Shown: positions 43,085 through 52,298 of the stretch, in pieces | How positions within the stretch are numbered: position 1 is the first letter of the stretch | Layout of the letters: every line of letters begins with the position of its first letter | Assembly (NCBI RefSeq): GCF_900102345.1 | Contig: NZ_FNKB01000001.1 | Span: 1,860,001 to 1,924,000, forward strand | Reading direction: 5' to 3' | DNA: 64,000 bases | Source: Leucobacter chromiiresistens | GTDB lineage: Bacteria; Actinomycetota; Actinomycetes; Actinomycetales; Microbacteriaceae | Made by a program: the position numbers and the translations under genes | The notes under the pieces: generated by a model | The model's input: the letters and a program-made list of their open reading frames with translations, nothing else | Told to the model about the DNA's origin: nothing | Databases searched by the model: none

Positions 43085-43720
43085 GTGACCCCAGCCTCGC
43101 CCGCATCGAACGCGCGCCGGCCGGCGACCGGCGGTCCCATCCCGCGCGAGCGCCGCCAGGAACGCACCCGCCGCGACCTCGTCGACGCCGTGCTCGCGAT
43201 CATCGCCGAGCGCGGCCTCGCCGACACCACCATCGAGCGCGTGTCCGAGCTATCGGGCATCTCGCGGGGCACCGTGTACGCGCACTACCCGGGCGGGCGC
43301 GATGCGCTGCTCCGCGACGCGTACGCGCGTCTCGGGCGCGAGCTCGTGGAGCGCACTCGCGCCGCCGCCGATGCGGCCGACGCGTGGCGCGAACGGCTGT
43401 CGGCGCACGCACGATCCCTCTTCGACCTCGCCGCCGACTCGCGGCTCGGGCACTTCTACAACGTCTCGGGGCCCACGCTCGTCGTCGACGGCGCCGAGCG
43501 CGGCATCGGGTCGGGGGCCAGCGCGTCGATGATCGCCGATGCGCTCCGCGAGGCGCAGAGCCGCGGCGAGGTGGCGGCCGACGTCGATGCGCATGCGACC
43601 GCCCTGCTGCTCGTCGGCGCGCTCCGCGAATCGGCGATCCGCATCGCCTCGGCGCCCGCGGAGTCGGACGCGTGCTTCGCCGCGTTCGCCCGCCTCGTCG
43701 ACGGTCTCGCCGCTCGCTGA
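43085..43720 (+). CDS. TetR family regulator of the kinase/phospho-lyase operon
   Basis: TetR-type repressor of 211 aa. The HTH lies at ~32-75 (VLAIIAERGLADTTIERVSELSGISRGTVYAHYPGG). The start is taken as GTG 43085, placed at the predicted transcription start after TAGACT; GTG 43055 or 43079 would overlap the promoter. The remaining helical domain binds an unknown ligand, plausibly the amino alcohol or its product. Confidence 0.86.
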   Translation: MTPASPASNARRPATGGPIPRERRQERTRRDLVDAVLAIIAERGLADTTIERVSELSGISRGTVYAHYPGGRDALLRDAYARLGRELVERTRAAADAADAWRERLSAHARSLFDLAADSRLGHFYNVSGPTLVVDGAERGIGSGASASMIADALREAQSRGEVAADVDAHATALLLVGALRESAIRIASAPAESDACFAAFARLVDGLAAR

Positions 43721-43803
43721 CCGCGCGGCGGGTGCGCGGTCGCCGTGCGCAGTGCGCGGCGGGTGCGCGGTGGGTGCACAGCGCTGCCCCGCCGTCGCGC
43801 GCC

Positions 43804-43865
43804 GTTGCGCCCGTTTCTCGCGAGTGCACCTGCGTTTCGTGTGTGCAACGGCGAAATAGCGGTGC
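43804..43865. repeat. 62-bp dispersed imperfect palindrome, copy B
   Basis: Begins TTGCGCCCGTTTCTCGC one base in and ends GCGAAATAGCGGTGC, with central GTGCACCTGCGTTTC. It lies in the 232-bp gap between the two convergent TetR genes; the rest of that gap is GC-rich without other visible signals. Confidence 0.65.
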
Positions 43866-43952
43866 ACCGGCAGGAGGGGGCGGACGATGGTGTGGCGGAT
43901 CGCTTCCGGCGGTGCGCCGAAGCGGACGGGCCGACGCCGGCCGTGCCCGGTG

Positions 43953-44510
43953 CTACAGCGCGCTCAGCAGGGCGTCGACCGCCTGGCGCGACCGCTCGGT
44001 GCGCTGCGGCTCCCGGTCGAAGTCGCCGATGAAGACGTTGCCGAGCGCTGTGGTGAGCACGCCCTGCGCGGCGATCTCGTGCGCCGCTGCGCTCGCGCGG
44101 GGGTGGGCGGCGGCGATGAATGCGAGCAGTCGCTCCCGCGCCGAGCCGTAGGCCTCGGCGAGTACGGCGGCGATGTCCTCCGAAGATCTCGCGAGCTCCA
44201 CGAACGCGAGCACGATCACGTTGTCAGCGCTCGAGCTGGCGAACTCCTCGCCGAAGAGGTAGTCGAGCGCCGGTTCGAGGGCGTCGATCTCGGGAGGGAT
44301 GACGGCGGGCGCCACGTAGAACGCTCGCGCGGCGTCGAGCAGCAGGCGATCCCGGTTGCCGACGAAGTGGCGCACGTGCCCGCGAGACATGCCCGCGGCG
44401 TCGGCGATGCGGTCGAGCGTGGTGCCGCTGATGCCGTGCTGCGCCATCGTCGCGAGGGTCGCTTCGATGATCTGCTCGCGCCGGGCGTCGGCGACTGAGG
44501 GGCGTGCCAT
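43953..44510 (-). CDS. TetR family transcriptional regulator
   Basis: Regulator of 185 aa with HTH ~20-60 (GTTLDRIADAAGMSRGHVRHFVGNRDRLL) and a BetI-like helical C-terminal domain. ATG 44510 has GAGAGGA 6 nt upstream. It is divergent from the CocE-headed operon, and a clean dyad lies over that operon's -35 box. Confidence 0.87.
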   Translation of the reverse strand: MARPSVADARREQIIEATLATMAQHGISGTTLDRIADAAGMSRGHVRHFVGNRDRLLLDAARAFYVAPAVIPPEIDALEPALDYLFGEEFASSSADNVIVLAFVELARSSEDIAAVLAEAYGSARERLLAFIAAAHPRASAAAHEIAAQGVLTTALGNVFIGDFDREPQRTERSRQAVDALLSAL

Positions 44511-44621
44511 GCGGGGTCCTCTCCGGAGTGGGGGCAAGGGGCATCGGGGGGCGGCCGTCGCAACGGGCGGTTGCGCCGTCCCTCGAAGACTAGCGAGATT
44601 TCGGCGCGCGCAAAAATTGTC

Positions 44622-44660
44622 TAGTCAGACTTGACTAATTACGAGCGACGTTCGTACAGT
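44622..44660 (+). promoter_or_regulatory. Promoter and TetR operator of the CocE operon
   Basis: TTGACT (44631-44636) and TACAGT (44655-44660) are 18 nt apart. The perfect dyad TAGTCA-GACT-TGACTA (44622-44637) covers the -35. The 5' leader would be about 68 nt. Confidence 0.62.
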
Positions 44661-44734
44661 GTTCACACCGGCACACGCCGCCCCCGAATCCGCTCCGACA
44701 CGAGCCGCATTCGACCCCGTCTCGAAGGAGTGAC

Positions 44735-46417
44735 ATGGCCGACTACCAGCGCCTGGGCGCAGCCCCCGTGAGCGAACTCGCTCGAGAGGAGCGCGTGCGC
44801 ACCCGCGACGGGGTGCACCTCGCGACCGACGTCTACCTCCCGGCGAACCACGGCGCGGGGAGCGGAGCGCGAGACGAGACGCCGGGCGACACGATCCTGA
44901 TCCGCCTCCCGTACGACAAGAGCGGCGAGTACACGTTCATCCCGCTCGTCGCCGAGTACCTGCTCGCTCACGACTACCGCGTCGTCGCGCAGGACGTGCG
45001 GGGCAAGTTCCGCTCCGAGGGAGTCGCACAGCTCTTCGTCAACGAGGTGCGCGACGGCGAGGACACGCTCGACTGGATCGTCGCGCAGCCCTGGTCGAAC
45101 GGCCGGGTGGCGATGTGGGGCGACAGCTACTACGGGTTCACGCAGTGGGCGGCAGCCGCGAGCGGCCACCCCGCCCTCAAAGCGATCGCGCCCCGCGTCA
45201 CGGGCACCGGTCTCGGCGAACCCGTGCACCGCGATCCGGGGGCCCGCGTGCGCGCCGTCGAGATGGGCATCACGAACCTGTACCCGCTCACCCACTTCCA
45301 CGGCAACGACACCTTCCTCTGGGAGCCCGACTGGTCGCGCCGCGACTTCGAGGCGCAGGCCGAGGCGTTCCAGGAGTGGGCGGGCGCGCGGTCGCGGTCG
45401 TACGACCAGTGGGTGCCGCACCCGGTGACCCTGCCGCGCTTCCCGAACGGGAGCCCCTTCGCCGGCCGCTCGGTGCCGGTGCTCCACACGATCGGGTGGT
45501 GGGACAACTGCGCGCCCCTCTCGTGGGCGGATGTCGCGGAGATCGCGCAGCACCCGGCGTGGGAGGCGCACCACTCCCTCCGCATCGAATCGATCGATCA
45601 CGAGAGCTACCAGTTCGTCGAGGCGGAGGGCGACCGCGTCGCGGAGCGCACCGAGCAGCAGATCCGCGATCTCCTGCCGCGCACGCTCGACCCCGCGCTC
45701 GCCTTCTTCGAGGTGTTCGTGCGCGGCCAGGGAGCGGTGAGCGACATCCCGCGCGTCGCCTGGCAGCTCGCGGGCACGGAGGAGGAGCGCACCGAGGCGG
45801 CCTGGCCCCCTGCGGGATCGCGCGGCGTGACGCGCTACGCCACGTTCGATGGCGGCCTGTCGCCCGACCGTCCCGAGACGGCGCACGAGCGGACCTGGGT
45901 GCACGACCCGCAGGATCTCGTCCCATCGACCGCGCCCGATGCCTTCTCCTACCTGCTCGCGCTGCCCGACGAGGCGCCGCTCGGGGCGCGCGACGACGTC
46001 ATCGTCTTCACGGGCGCCGAGCAGCGGGAGGACGTCGATCTCGCCGGACCGGTGAGCGCCCGCGTGCGGGTGCGCTCGACCGGCCCCGTCATGGACTGCT
46101 TCATCCGCCTCCTCGACGTCGCGCCCGACGGCACCGCCGTGCGGTTCGCGCGGGGGCAGCAGCAGCTGCTCGACGCCCGCGATGCGACGACGCTCCGCAT
46201 CGATCTCGGTCACGTCGGCTACCGCTTGCGCGCCGGCCACCAGCTCCGGGTGCACGTGTCGAGCAGTGACTACCCCGAGTTCCTGCCGCAGCCCGGCACC
46301 GGGCGCGACCCCTGGACCGACGGCGTGGAGACCGTGCCGAACACCCAGACGCTGATCATCGGCGGAGACGATGCGCTCGCGCTCGAACTCCCCGTACTCG
46401 AGGGAGCACTCGCATGA
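44735..46417 (+). CDS. CocE/NonD family hydrolase
   Basis: Alpha/beta-hydrolase of 560 aa in the X-Pro dipeptidyl-peptidase/cocaine-esterase family, cleaving esters or amides. The nucleophile is S131 in MWGDSYYG; VVAQDVRGKFRSEG is the family oxyanion/cap region. A C-terminal jelly-roll domain (~330-550) includes GHQLRVHVSSSDYPEF. No signal peptide, so probably cytoplasmic. AAGGAG precedes the ATG. First gene of an eight-gene operon and coupled by ATGA to a DUF3237 gene. Confidence 0.9.
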   Translation: MADYQRLGAAPVSELAREERVRTRDGVHLATDVYLPANHGAGSGARDETPGDTILIRLPYDKSGEYTFIPLVAEYLLAHDYRVVAQDVRGKFRSEGVAQLFVNEVRDGEDTLDWIVAQPWSNGRVAMWGDSYYGFTQWAAAASGHPALKAIAPRVTGTGLGEPVHRDPGARVRAVEMGITNLYPLTHFHGNDTFLWEPDWSRRDFEAQAEAFQEWAGARSRSYDQWVPHPVTLPRFPNGSPFAGRSVPVLHTIGWWDNCAPLSWADVAEIAQHPAWEAHHSLRIESIDHESYQFVEAEGDRVAERTEQQIRDLLPRTLDPALAFFEVFVRGQGAVSDIPRVAWQLAGTEEERTEAAWPPAGSRGVTRYATFDGGLSPDRPETAHERTWVHDPQDLVPSTAPDAFSYLLALPDEAPLGARDDVIVFTGAEQREDVDLAGPVSARVRVRSTGPVMDCFIRLLDVAPDGTAVRFARGQQQLLDARDATTLRIDLGHVGYRLRAGHQLRVHVSSSDYPEFLPQPGTGRDPWTDGVETVPNTQTLIIGGDDALALELPVLEGALA

Positions 46418-46929
46418 CCGCGACCCACCCGCACACGCCCCGCACCTCGACGGAGCAGCTGGCCGCCCTCCCGGCGCCGCGTCTCGAGTTCGTCTTCGAG
46501 ATCCGCGCCACGATCGGGCCCGACCGGCACATCGGCCGCGGCCCGGACGAGGCCCTGAGCTTCACCCCCGTCACCGGGGGGAGCGTGCACGGCCCGGCCT
46601 TCACCGGCGAGGTGCTGCCCGGCGGCGGCGACTGGGCCGTCACCCGTTCGGGTACCGCGCAGCTCGAGGCGCGCTACCTGATCCGGGCCGACGACGGCGC
46701 CGTCGTCGACGTGCTGAACCGCGGGTACTTCCGGGCGACGCCCGAGATGCTCACCCGCATGGAGGCGGGGGAGGACCTGCCGGAGACGACCGATGGCCTG
46801 TACTTCCGCACGGCGCCCGTGTTCCAGACCGACGCCCCCACGCATCGCTGGCTCGCGGAGCACCAGTTCATCGGGCTCGCGCGCGACGATGCGGGCCAGG
46901 TGTGCATCCGCGTGTTCGTGCTCCGCTGA
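46414..46929 (+). CDS. DUF3237 domain protein (first copy)
   Basis: Protein of 171 aa with the DUF3237 pattern: LEFVFEIRATIGP, FTPVTGGSVHGPAFTGEVLPGGGDW, LEARYLIRADDGAVVDVLNRGYF and the closing FIGLARDDAGQVCIRVFVL. Predicted beta-barrel; biochemical function unknown. The ATG overlaps the CocE stop (ATGA). A second, different copy lies at 52295 in the same operon. Confidence 0.88.
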   Translation: MTATHPHTPRTSTEQLAALPAPRLEFVFEIRATIGPDRHIGRGPDEALSFTPVTGGSVHGPAFTGEVLPGGGDWAVTRSGTAQLEARYLIRADDGAVVDVLNRGYFRATPEMLTRMEAGEDLPETTDGLYFRTAPVFQTDAPTHRWLAEHQFIGLARDDAGQVCIRVFVLR

Positions 46930-47058
46930 CCCCGCTTTACCGACCCCGCTCCGCCGACCCGCCCGCCGACCCCGGCCTACGCCTCCACTCCCGCCACCGC
47001 TCGTGCAGTACCGCCGCCGATCATCGACGATCCGCCGGCGTCACCGAAAGGACCCGAC

Positions 47059-48702
47059 ATGTTCCGCACCCGCTTGATCTCCGGCGCCGCGCTCGGCGCC
47101 GCGGCGCTCCTCGCGCTGACCGCGTGCGCCCCGCGCGACGGCTCGTCCGCCGGCTCCCCTCCCGGCGTCGAGACCGCCGACCTCGTCGCGTCGACACCGG
47201 CCGCGACCGAGCCGGTCGACGAGGTGACCTGGTCCGTCGTCGAGGGCGAGCCCGCGACGCTCGATCCGGTGTCGTCGGCGAACCTCATCATCCCGAATCT
47301 CTGCGACAACCTGCTCGCGCTGCAGCCCGACTTCTCGGTCGAGCCGGGCCTGGCGACGCGAGCCGAATGGGTCGATCCGACCACGTTCGTCATCGAGCTG
47401 CGCGACGACGTGACCTTCTGGGACGGCACCCCGCTCACCGCGGCCGACGTCGTGTACAGCCTCGAGCGCAACCGCTCGCCCGAGTCGCAGTGGTTCGCGG
47501 CCTTCGCGCTGGTCTCCGGCATCGAGGCGACGGGGGATCGTGAGGTCACCGTGACCTTCAGCGCGCCCGACTCGACGTTCCGCGACGCGCTGGCCGGCCA
47601 GGGCGGCGCGGTGATGAGCGCGGCGTTCGGCGCGGAGGCGGGCGACGCCCTCGGCACCTCCGACGGCGGCCTCATGTGCACCGGCCCCTACGAGCTCGCG
47701 GCGGGCGGGTGGTCGCCCGGCAGCGAGATCGTGACGACCGCGAACCCCGACTACTGGAACGGTGCACCGCTCGTCTCCGAGCTGACGTACGTCTTCGTCT
47801 CCGATGCGTCCACCCTCGCCACGGCGCTCACCGAGGGCGAGATCGACGGCGCGCTGAACGTGTCGCCGAGCTCGCGGGCCGCCTTCGAGGGCGATGGGGC
47901 GGGCAGCCTCATCGTCGGCCCGTCGACGGCCTCCTACAGCTTCGGTCCGGCGACCTCGGAGGGGCTGGCCGCGAACCCCGACATCCGTCGCGCACTGAGT
48001 CTCGCGATCGACCGGCAGCAGTACATCGACACCGTGCTGAACGGGCTCGGCGAGCCGCAGCGCACCATCGTGCCTCCGTTCACGTTCCACGAGCTCGCGG
48101 CGGCCGACGTCTATCAGGCGGGCTACGACGCGCTGCCGGCGCCCGAGGTCGACCTCGAGGAGGCGCAGCGCCTCGTCGACGAGAGCGGGGAGGACGTGAG
48201 CGCTCCGCTCGTGCTCGCCGTGCCGGCGGGGGCGACGGAGTTCAAGAACACCGCCCAGATCGTGCAGAGCGCGGCGCAGCAGATCGGCCTCGACATCGAG
48301 ATCGACGAGATGCAGGCGTCCGATTTCGGGGCCATGTTCTACGACCCGGCCGCGCGCGAGGGCATCGACTTCGTCGCGACGCAGGGCTATCTGGAGACGC
48401 CCGGCGTGCTCGGCTATCCGTCCCTGTTCATGCTGCCCGAGGAGCTCGGCGGGGTCTTCAACTGGAGCGGGTACGCGAACGAGGAGGTGACCGCCCGCAT
48501 GCAGGCCGCTCGCACGGCGACGGACGAGCAGACGGCGGCCGAGGAGTTCGTCGCGGCGCAGAAGATCTTCGCGCCCGGCATGCTGCAGGTCACGCTCGCG
48601 GGCGCCTACCAGCTCAGCTACGTGAGCGACGACCTCACCGGCATCACGAGCTCGGTGGCCATGTACAGCAGCCCGTGGGCGCTGCACCTCGGCGCCCGGT
48701 GA
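47059..48702 (+). CDS. Oligopeptide-type ABC transporter substrate-binding lipoprotein
   Basis: SBP family 5 (DppA/OppA-like) protein of 547 aa. The lipoprotein signal ends LLALTAC (Cys23). Typical stretches are LDPVSSANLIIPNLCDNLL, FWDGTPLTAADVVYSLER and ALSLAIDRQQYIDTVLNG. GAAAGGA precedes ATG 47059. The 129-bp gap before it is C-rich with short direct repeats and no clear promoter. It captures the external substrate for the following importer. Confidence 0.92.
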   Translation: MFRTRLISGAALGAAALLALTACAPRDGSSAGSPPGVETADLVASTPAATEPVDEVTWSVVEGEPATLDPVSSANLIIPNLCDNLLALQPDFSVEPGLATRAEWVDPTTFVIELRDDVTFWDGTPLTAADVVYSLERNRSPESQWFAAFALVSGIEATGDREVTVTFSAPDSTFRDALAGQGGAVMSAAFGAEAGDALGTSDGGLMCTGPYELAAGGWSPGSEIVTTANPDYWNGAPLVSELTYVFVSDASTLATALTEGEIDGALNVSPSSRAAFEGDGAGSLIVGPSTASYSFGPATSEGLAANPDIRRALSLAIDRQQYIDTVLNGLGEPQRTIVPPFTFHELAAADVYQAGYDALPAPEVDLEEAQRLVDESGEDVSAPLVLAVPAGATEFKNTAQIVQSAAQQIGLDIEIDEMQASDFGAMFYDPAAREGIDFVATQGYLETPGVLGYPSLFMLPEELGGVFNWSGYANEEVTARMQAARTATDEQTAAEEFVAAQKIFAPGMLQVTLAGAYQLSYVSDDLTGITSSVAMYSSPWALHLGAR

Positions 48703-48730
48703 TCCGGCGGCGCGGCGCGGAAGGAACGAC

Positions 48731-49690
48731 GTGAACTCTCTGCTCGTACGCACCCTGGCGGGGCGGCTCGGCGGCCTGCTGCTGACGCTCTTCCTCGCGA
48801 GCGTCGTGATCTACGCGGCGCTGCTCCTGACGCCGGGCGATCCGATCGCCGCGCTCGCCGGCGGCGCGAAGCCGACACCCGACCTCATCGCGCAGATCCG
48901 CGCCGAGTACCACCTCGACGACCCGATCTGGTCGCGCTACCTGCAGTGGCTGGGCGGCGTGTTCTCGGGCGACTTCGGCCGATCCTTCGTCTACAAGACC
49001 GACGTCGTGAACCTGGTCGCTCCGCGATTCGGGGTGACGCTGCAGTTGGTGCTGCTCACCGTCGTCATGATTCTCGTCGCGGGGGTCGGATCGGGCATTC
49101 TGGCGGCGACGCGGGGGCCGCGCGTCGATCGGGCGGTGGGCCTCCTCACCGCGCTCGGCATGGCGCTCCCCACCTTCGTCGTCGCGATCCTGCTCATCTG
49201 GATCTTCGCCAAGACGCTGGGCTGGTTCCCCGTGTACGGCGAGGGATCGGGGGGCTGGGACCGGCTCTGGCATCTGACCCTGCCCGCGCTCTCGCTCGCG
49301 GTGCTCTTCATCGCGTACATCAGCCGCGTGACCCGCAGCTCGATCGTGGCGCAGCTGCACTCCGAGCACGTGGAGACCGCTCGCGTACGGGGCATCCCGC
49401 GCGGGCGCATCTTCCGGGTGCACGTGTTCCGCAACGCCGCCCCGCAGATCCTCGCGATCTCGGGCACGACGGTGGCGGGCCTGTTCGCCGCGGCTGCGAT
49501 CGCCGAGCAGGCGTTCGGTCTCGGGGGCATCGGGTCGCTGCTCACCGAGGCGGCGGCGCGCAAGGATCTGCCCGTGGTGCAGCTCGTGTCGCTGCTGCTC
49601 GTCACGATCTTCGTGGTGCTGAACGCGGCTGCCGACATCGTGAGCGCCGTCATCGACCCCGACAGCATCGATGCAGGGAGGGCCGCATGA
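48731..49690 (+). CDS. ABC transporter permease (DppB/OppB type)
   Basis: Permease of 319 aa with six membrane segments and the EAA-type loop (HVETARVRGIPRGRIFRVHVFRNA). GTG start after AAGGAA. It overlaps the next permease by ATGA. Confidence 0.92.
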   Translation: MNSLLVRTLAGRLGGLLLTLFLASVVIYAALLLTPGDPIAALAGGAKPTPDLIAQIRAEYHLDDPIWSRYLQWLGGVFSGDFGRSFVYKTDVVNLVAPRFGVTLQLVLLTVVMILVAGVGSGILAATRGPRVDRAVGLLTALGMALPTFVVAILLIWIFAKTLGWFPVYGEGSGGWDRLWHLTLPALSLAVLFIAYISRVTRSSIVAQLHSEHVETARVRGIPRGRIFRVHVFRNAAPQILAISGTTVAGLFAAAAIAEQAFGLGGIGSLLTEAAARKDLPVVQLVSLLLVTIFVVLNAAADIVSAVIDPDSIDAGRAA

Positions 49691-50550
49691 GCGTCGCACA
49701 ACTCGCCGGCGGCACCACTCCGCGGGCCGTCGCGCGCGCCGCGCGCAAGGACTGGCTGTTCCGCAGCGCGCTGGCGGTCTTCGGGATCGTCGTGATCGCG
49801 GCCCTCTGCGGCGCGTGGATCGCGCCCTACGACCCGTCCGAGCTCTACACGGGCGACGTCAACGGCATCGGATCGCTCGCCCACCCCTTCGGCACCGACG
49901 ACGTCGGCCGCGACATCCTGTCGCGCGTGCTGGCCGGCGCCCGCACGAGCGTGCTCGCCCCGATCGCGGTCGTGCTGCTCTCGACGGTGCTCGGTTCCGC
50001 CCTCGCCATCACCGCGGCCTGGTTCGGCGGCGCGACCCGCGGCGCCATCGCGCGGGTCGTCGACGTGATCTTCGCGATCCCGGGTCTCGTGCTCGCGGTG
50101 CTCGCCGTCGCGATGTTCGGCAAGGGCGTGCTCGCCCCGGTGATCGCGCTGTCGATCGCGTACATCCCCGTCGTCGCGCGACTGACGCAGACGGCCGCGT
50201 CGCGCGAGCTCGGCAAGCCGTACATCTCGGCGCTGCGCGTGCAGGGGGTGTCGAGTGCCGCGATCTGCTTCCGGCATCTCGTGCCCGCGCTGATCCCGGT
50301 GATCGCGGCGCAGGTGGCCGTGGGGTTCGGATACGCCATGCTCGACCTCGCGGCGATCTCGTTCCTCGGGCTCGGCGAGCAGCCGCCCGCGGCGGACTGG
50401 GGGTCGATGATCGCGGGCGGGCAGGCCGGCATCCTCGCCGGTGCGCCCGAGCAGGCGCTGTACCCCGCGCTCTGCGTCGTGGTCACCGTGCTCTCCGTGA
50501 GCGTCATCGGCGCCCGCATCACCACCTGGGCTGAGGAGAAGGAACGATGA
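49687..50550 (+). CDS. ABC transporter permease (DppC/OppC type)
   Basis: Permease of 287 aa with an N-terminal segment followed by HPFGTDDVGRDILSRVLAGARTSV, a hallmark of DppC, and the EAA loop SRELGKPYISALRVQGVSSAAICFRHLVPAL. Start (ATG 49687) and end both overlap neighbours by 4 bp. Confidence 0.92.
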   Translation: MSVAQLAGGTTPRAVARAARKDWLFRSALAVFGIVVIAALCGAWIAPYDPSELYTGDVNGIGSLAHPFGTDDVGRDILSRVLAGARTSVLAPIAVVLLSTVLGSALAITAAWFGGATRGAIARVVDVIFAIPGLVLAVLAVAMFGKGVLAPVIALSIAYIPVVARLTQTAASRELGKPYISALRVQGVSSAAICFRHLVPALIPVIAAQVAVGFGYAMLDLAAISFLGLGEQPPAADWGSMIAGGQAGILAGAPEQALYPALCVVVTVLSVSVIGARITTWAEEKER

Positions 50551-52298
50551 AGGCTCCCGTACTCGAACTCGACGCGCTCTCCATCTCGACCCCCGACCGC
50601 ACGCTCGTGCACGACTGCACGCTGACGGTCGGCGCGGGCGAAGCCGTGGGGCTCGTCGGCGAATCCGGATCGGGAAAGACCCTCTCGGTTCGCGCGGTCG
50701 CCGGCCTGCTCCCCGCCCACTTCCGCACGGGAGGAGCGGTGCGGCTGCTCGGATGGGACATCGACGCGATGCCCGCCGCCCAGCTGCGCGATCTCCGAGC
50801 CCGACGCGTCGGCATGGTGTTCCAGACGCCGCGTGCGCATCTGAACCCGCTGCGCACCATCGGCGACTTCCTCACCGAGGCGCAGATCACGGTCGACGGG
50901 GTGCGCCCCGAGGCGGCCAGCTGTCGGGCGAGGGAGCTGCTCGACGAGGTCGGCATCACCGACGCCGCGCGTCGTCTCAAGCAGTTCCCCGCTGAGCTGT
51001 CGGGCGGGCTGCTGCAGCGCGTCATGATCGCCGCGACCCTGGCGATGGACCCCGAGATCCTGCTCGCCGACGAGATCACGACGGCGCTCGACGTCACCAC
51101 GCAGGAGGAGGTCATGGCGCTGATCGGTGATCTGCGCCGGGAGCGGCAGCTGTCGCTGCTCTTCATCACGCACGATCTCGCGCTCGCCGGCGCCGTCTGC
51201 GATCGGGTGGCGGTGATGCAGCAGGGGCGCATCGTGGAGACGCTGCAGGCCGCCACGATGCGGCTCGATGCGCGCGCCGACTATACGCGCGTGCTCATGT
51301 CGGCCGCGCTGGGGGAGGCCGCGGCGGCGGACGAGCGCCCCGGCCCCGGTCGTGCCGGCGGCGGAGCGGAGCATGCTGCCGGCGTCGAGCCCGCAGACGC
51401 CCCGCCGATCTTGTCCGTGTCGGGCCTGCGCAAGACCTTCCGCGTGCGACGGGCGGCGGGCGGCGGCCGCGAGGCATTCGTGGCCGTCGACGATGTCGCG
51501 TTCGACCTCGCAGCGGGCGGCTGTCTCGGCATCGTCGGCGAATCGGGATCGGGCAAGTCCACGACCGCGCGCATCATCTGCGGGCTGGAGCGCGCAGACG
51601 CCGGGTCGGTGACGGTGAACGGCGACGACTGGAGCCGACCGGCGCGGGGCCGCGACCGGCGGGCGCGAGCGAAGACCGTGCAGATGGTCTTCCAGGATCC
51701 CTACCAATCGCTCGACCGGCGTCAGACCGTGCGGCAGTGCCTCGCCGAGGCGATCCGCGTGCACCGGCGACGGGCGCCGCAGGCGGAGATCGACGCCCGG
51801 ATCGGCGAGCTCATCGAGCACGCGCGGATCGACGCGGCACTGCTCGACGTGCGCCCCCGCGCGCTCTCCGGCGGGCAGCGGCAGCGCGTCGCCATCGCGC
51901 GGGCACTGGCGGCCGATCCCGAGATCCTCGTGCTCGACGAGGCGGTCTCGGCGCTCGACATCACCACCCAGGTCGAGATCCTCACGCTCCTCGACGGCGT
52001 GCGCCGCGAGACCGGCGTCGCGCTCCTCATGATCACCCACGACCTGACCGTGATCCGGAGGCTCTGCGACAGCGTCGTGGTGATGCGCTCCGGCCGAGTG
52101 GAGGAGGCGGGCCCCGCCGCCGCACTGCTCGACGCCCCCCGCGCCGAGTACACGCGCATGCTGCTCGACTCCATCCCCCGCGAAGGGTGGACGCCGCGCC
52201 GCCGTAGGCTCGGTCGTACGTCGGCGATCCCGACCATCACCGGTCCGCTCACCGCGGCGCCGACCCGATCCATTTCCCTGCAGAAGGACCTTCCATGA
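50547..52298 (+). CDS. Fused dual ATP-binding protein (DppD-DppF) of the oligopeptide-type importer
   Basis: One 583-aa protein with two ABC ATPase domains joined by an Ala/Gly/Pro linker (~255-290). Domain 1: Walker A GESGSGKT, signature LSGGLLQRV, Walker B EILLADEITTALD. Domain 2: GESGSGKS, LSGGQRQRV, EILVLDEAVSALD. Domain 1's LSGGL signature and LLADE are slightly atypical but plausible. One gene supplies both nucleotide-binding subunits. ATGA-coupled at both ends. Confidence 0.92.
   Translation: MKAPVLELDALSISTPDRTLVHDCTLTVGAGEAVGLVGESGSGKTLSVRAVAGLLPAHFRTGGAVRLLGWDIDAMPAAQLRDLRARRVGMVFQTPRAHLNPLRTIGDFLTEAQITVDGVRPEAASCRARELLDEVGITDAARRLKQFPAELSGGLLQRVMIAATLAMDPEILLADEITTALDVTTQEEVMALIGDLRRERQLSLLFITHDLALAGAVCDRVAVMQQGRIVETLQAATMRLDARADYTRVLMSAALGEAAAADERPGPGRAGGGAEHAAGVEPADAPPILSVSGLRKTFRVRRAAGGGREAFVAVDDVAFDLAAGGCLGIVGESGSGKSTTARIICGLERADAGSVTVNGDDWSRPARGRDRRARAKTVQMVFQDPYQSLDRRQTVRQCLAEAIRVHRRRAPQAEIDARIGELIEHARIDAALLDVRPRALSGGQRQRVAIARALAADPEILVLDEAVSALDITTQVEILTLLDGVRRETGVALLMITHDLTVIRRLCDSVVVMRSGRVEEAGPAAALLDAPRAEYTRMLLDSIPREGWTPRRRRLGRTSAIPTITGPLTAAPTRSISLQKDLP

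Noticed and set aside
46930..47058. Separate promoter or small gene before the substrate-binding lipoprotein gene
   Set aside because: The gap is C-rich with short direct repeats; no -10/-35 pair, start with ribosome-binding site or terminator hairpin is convincing.
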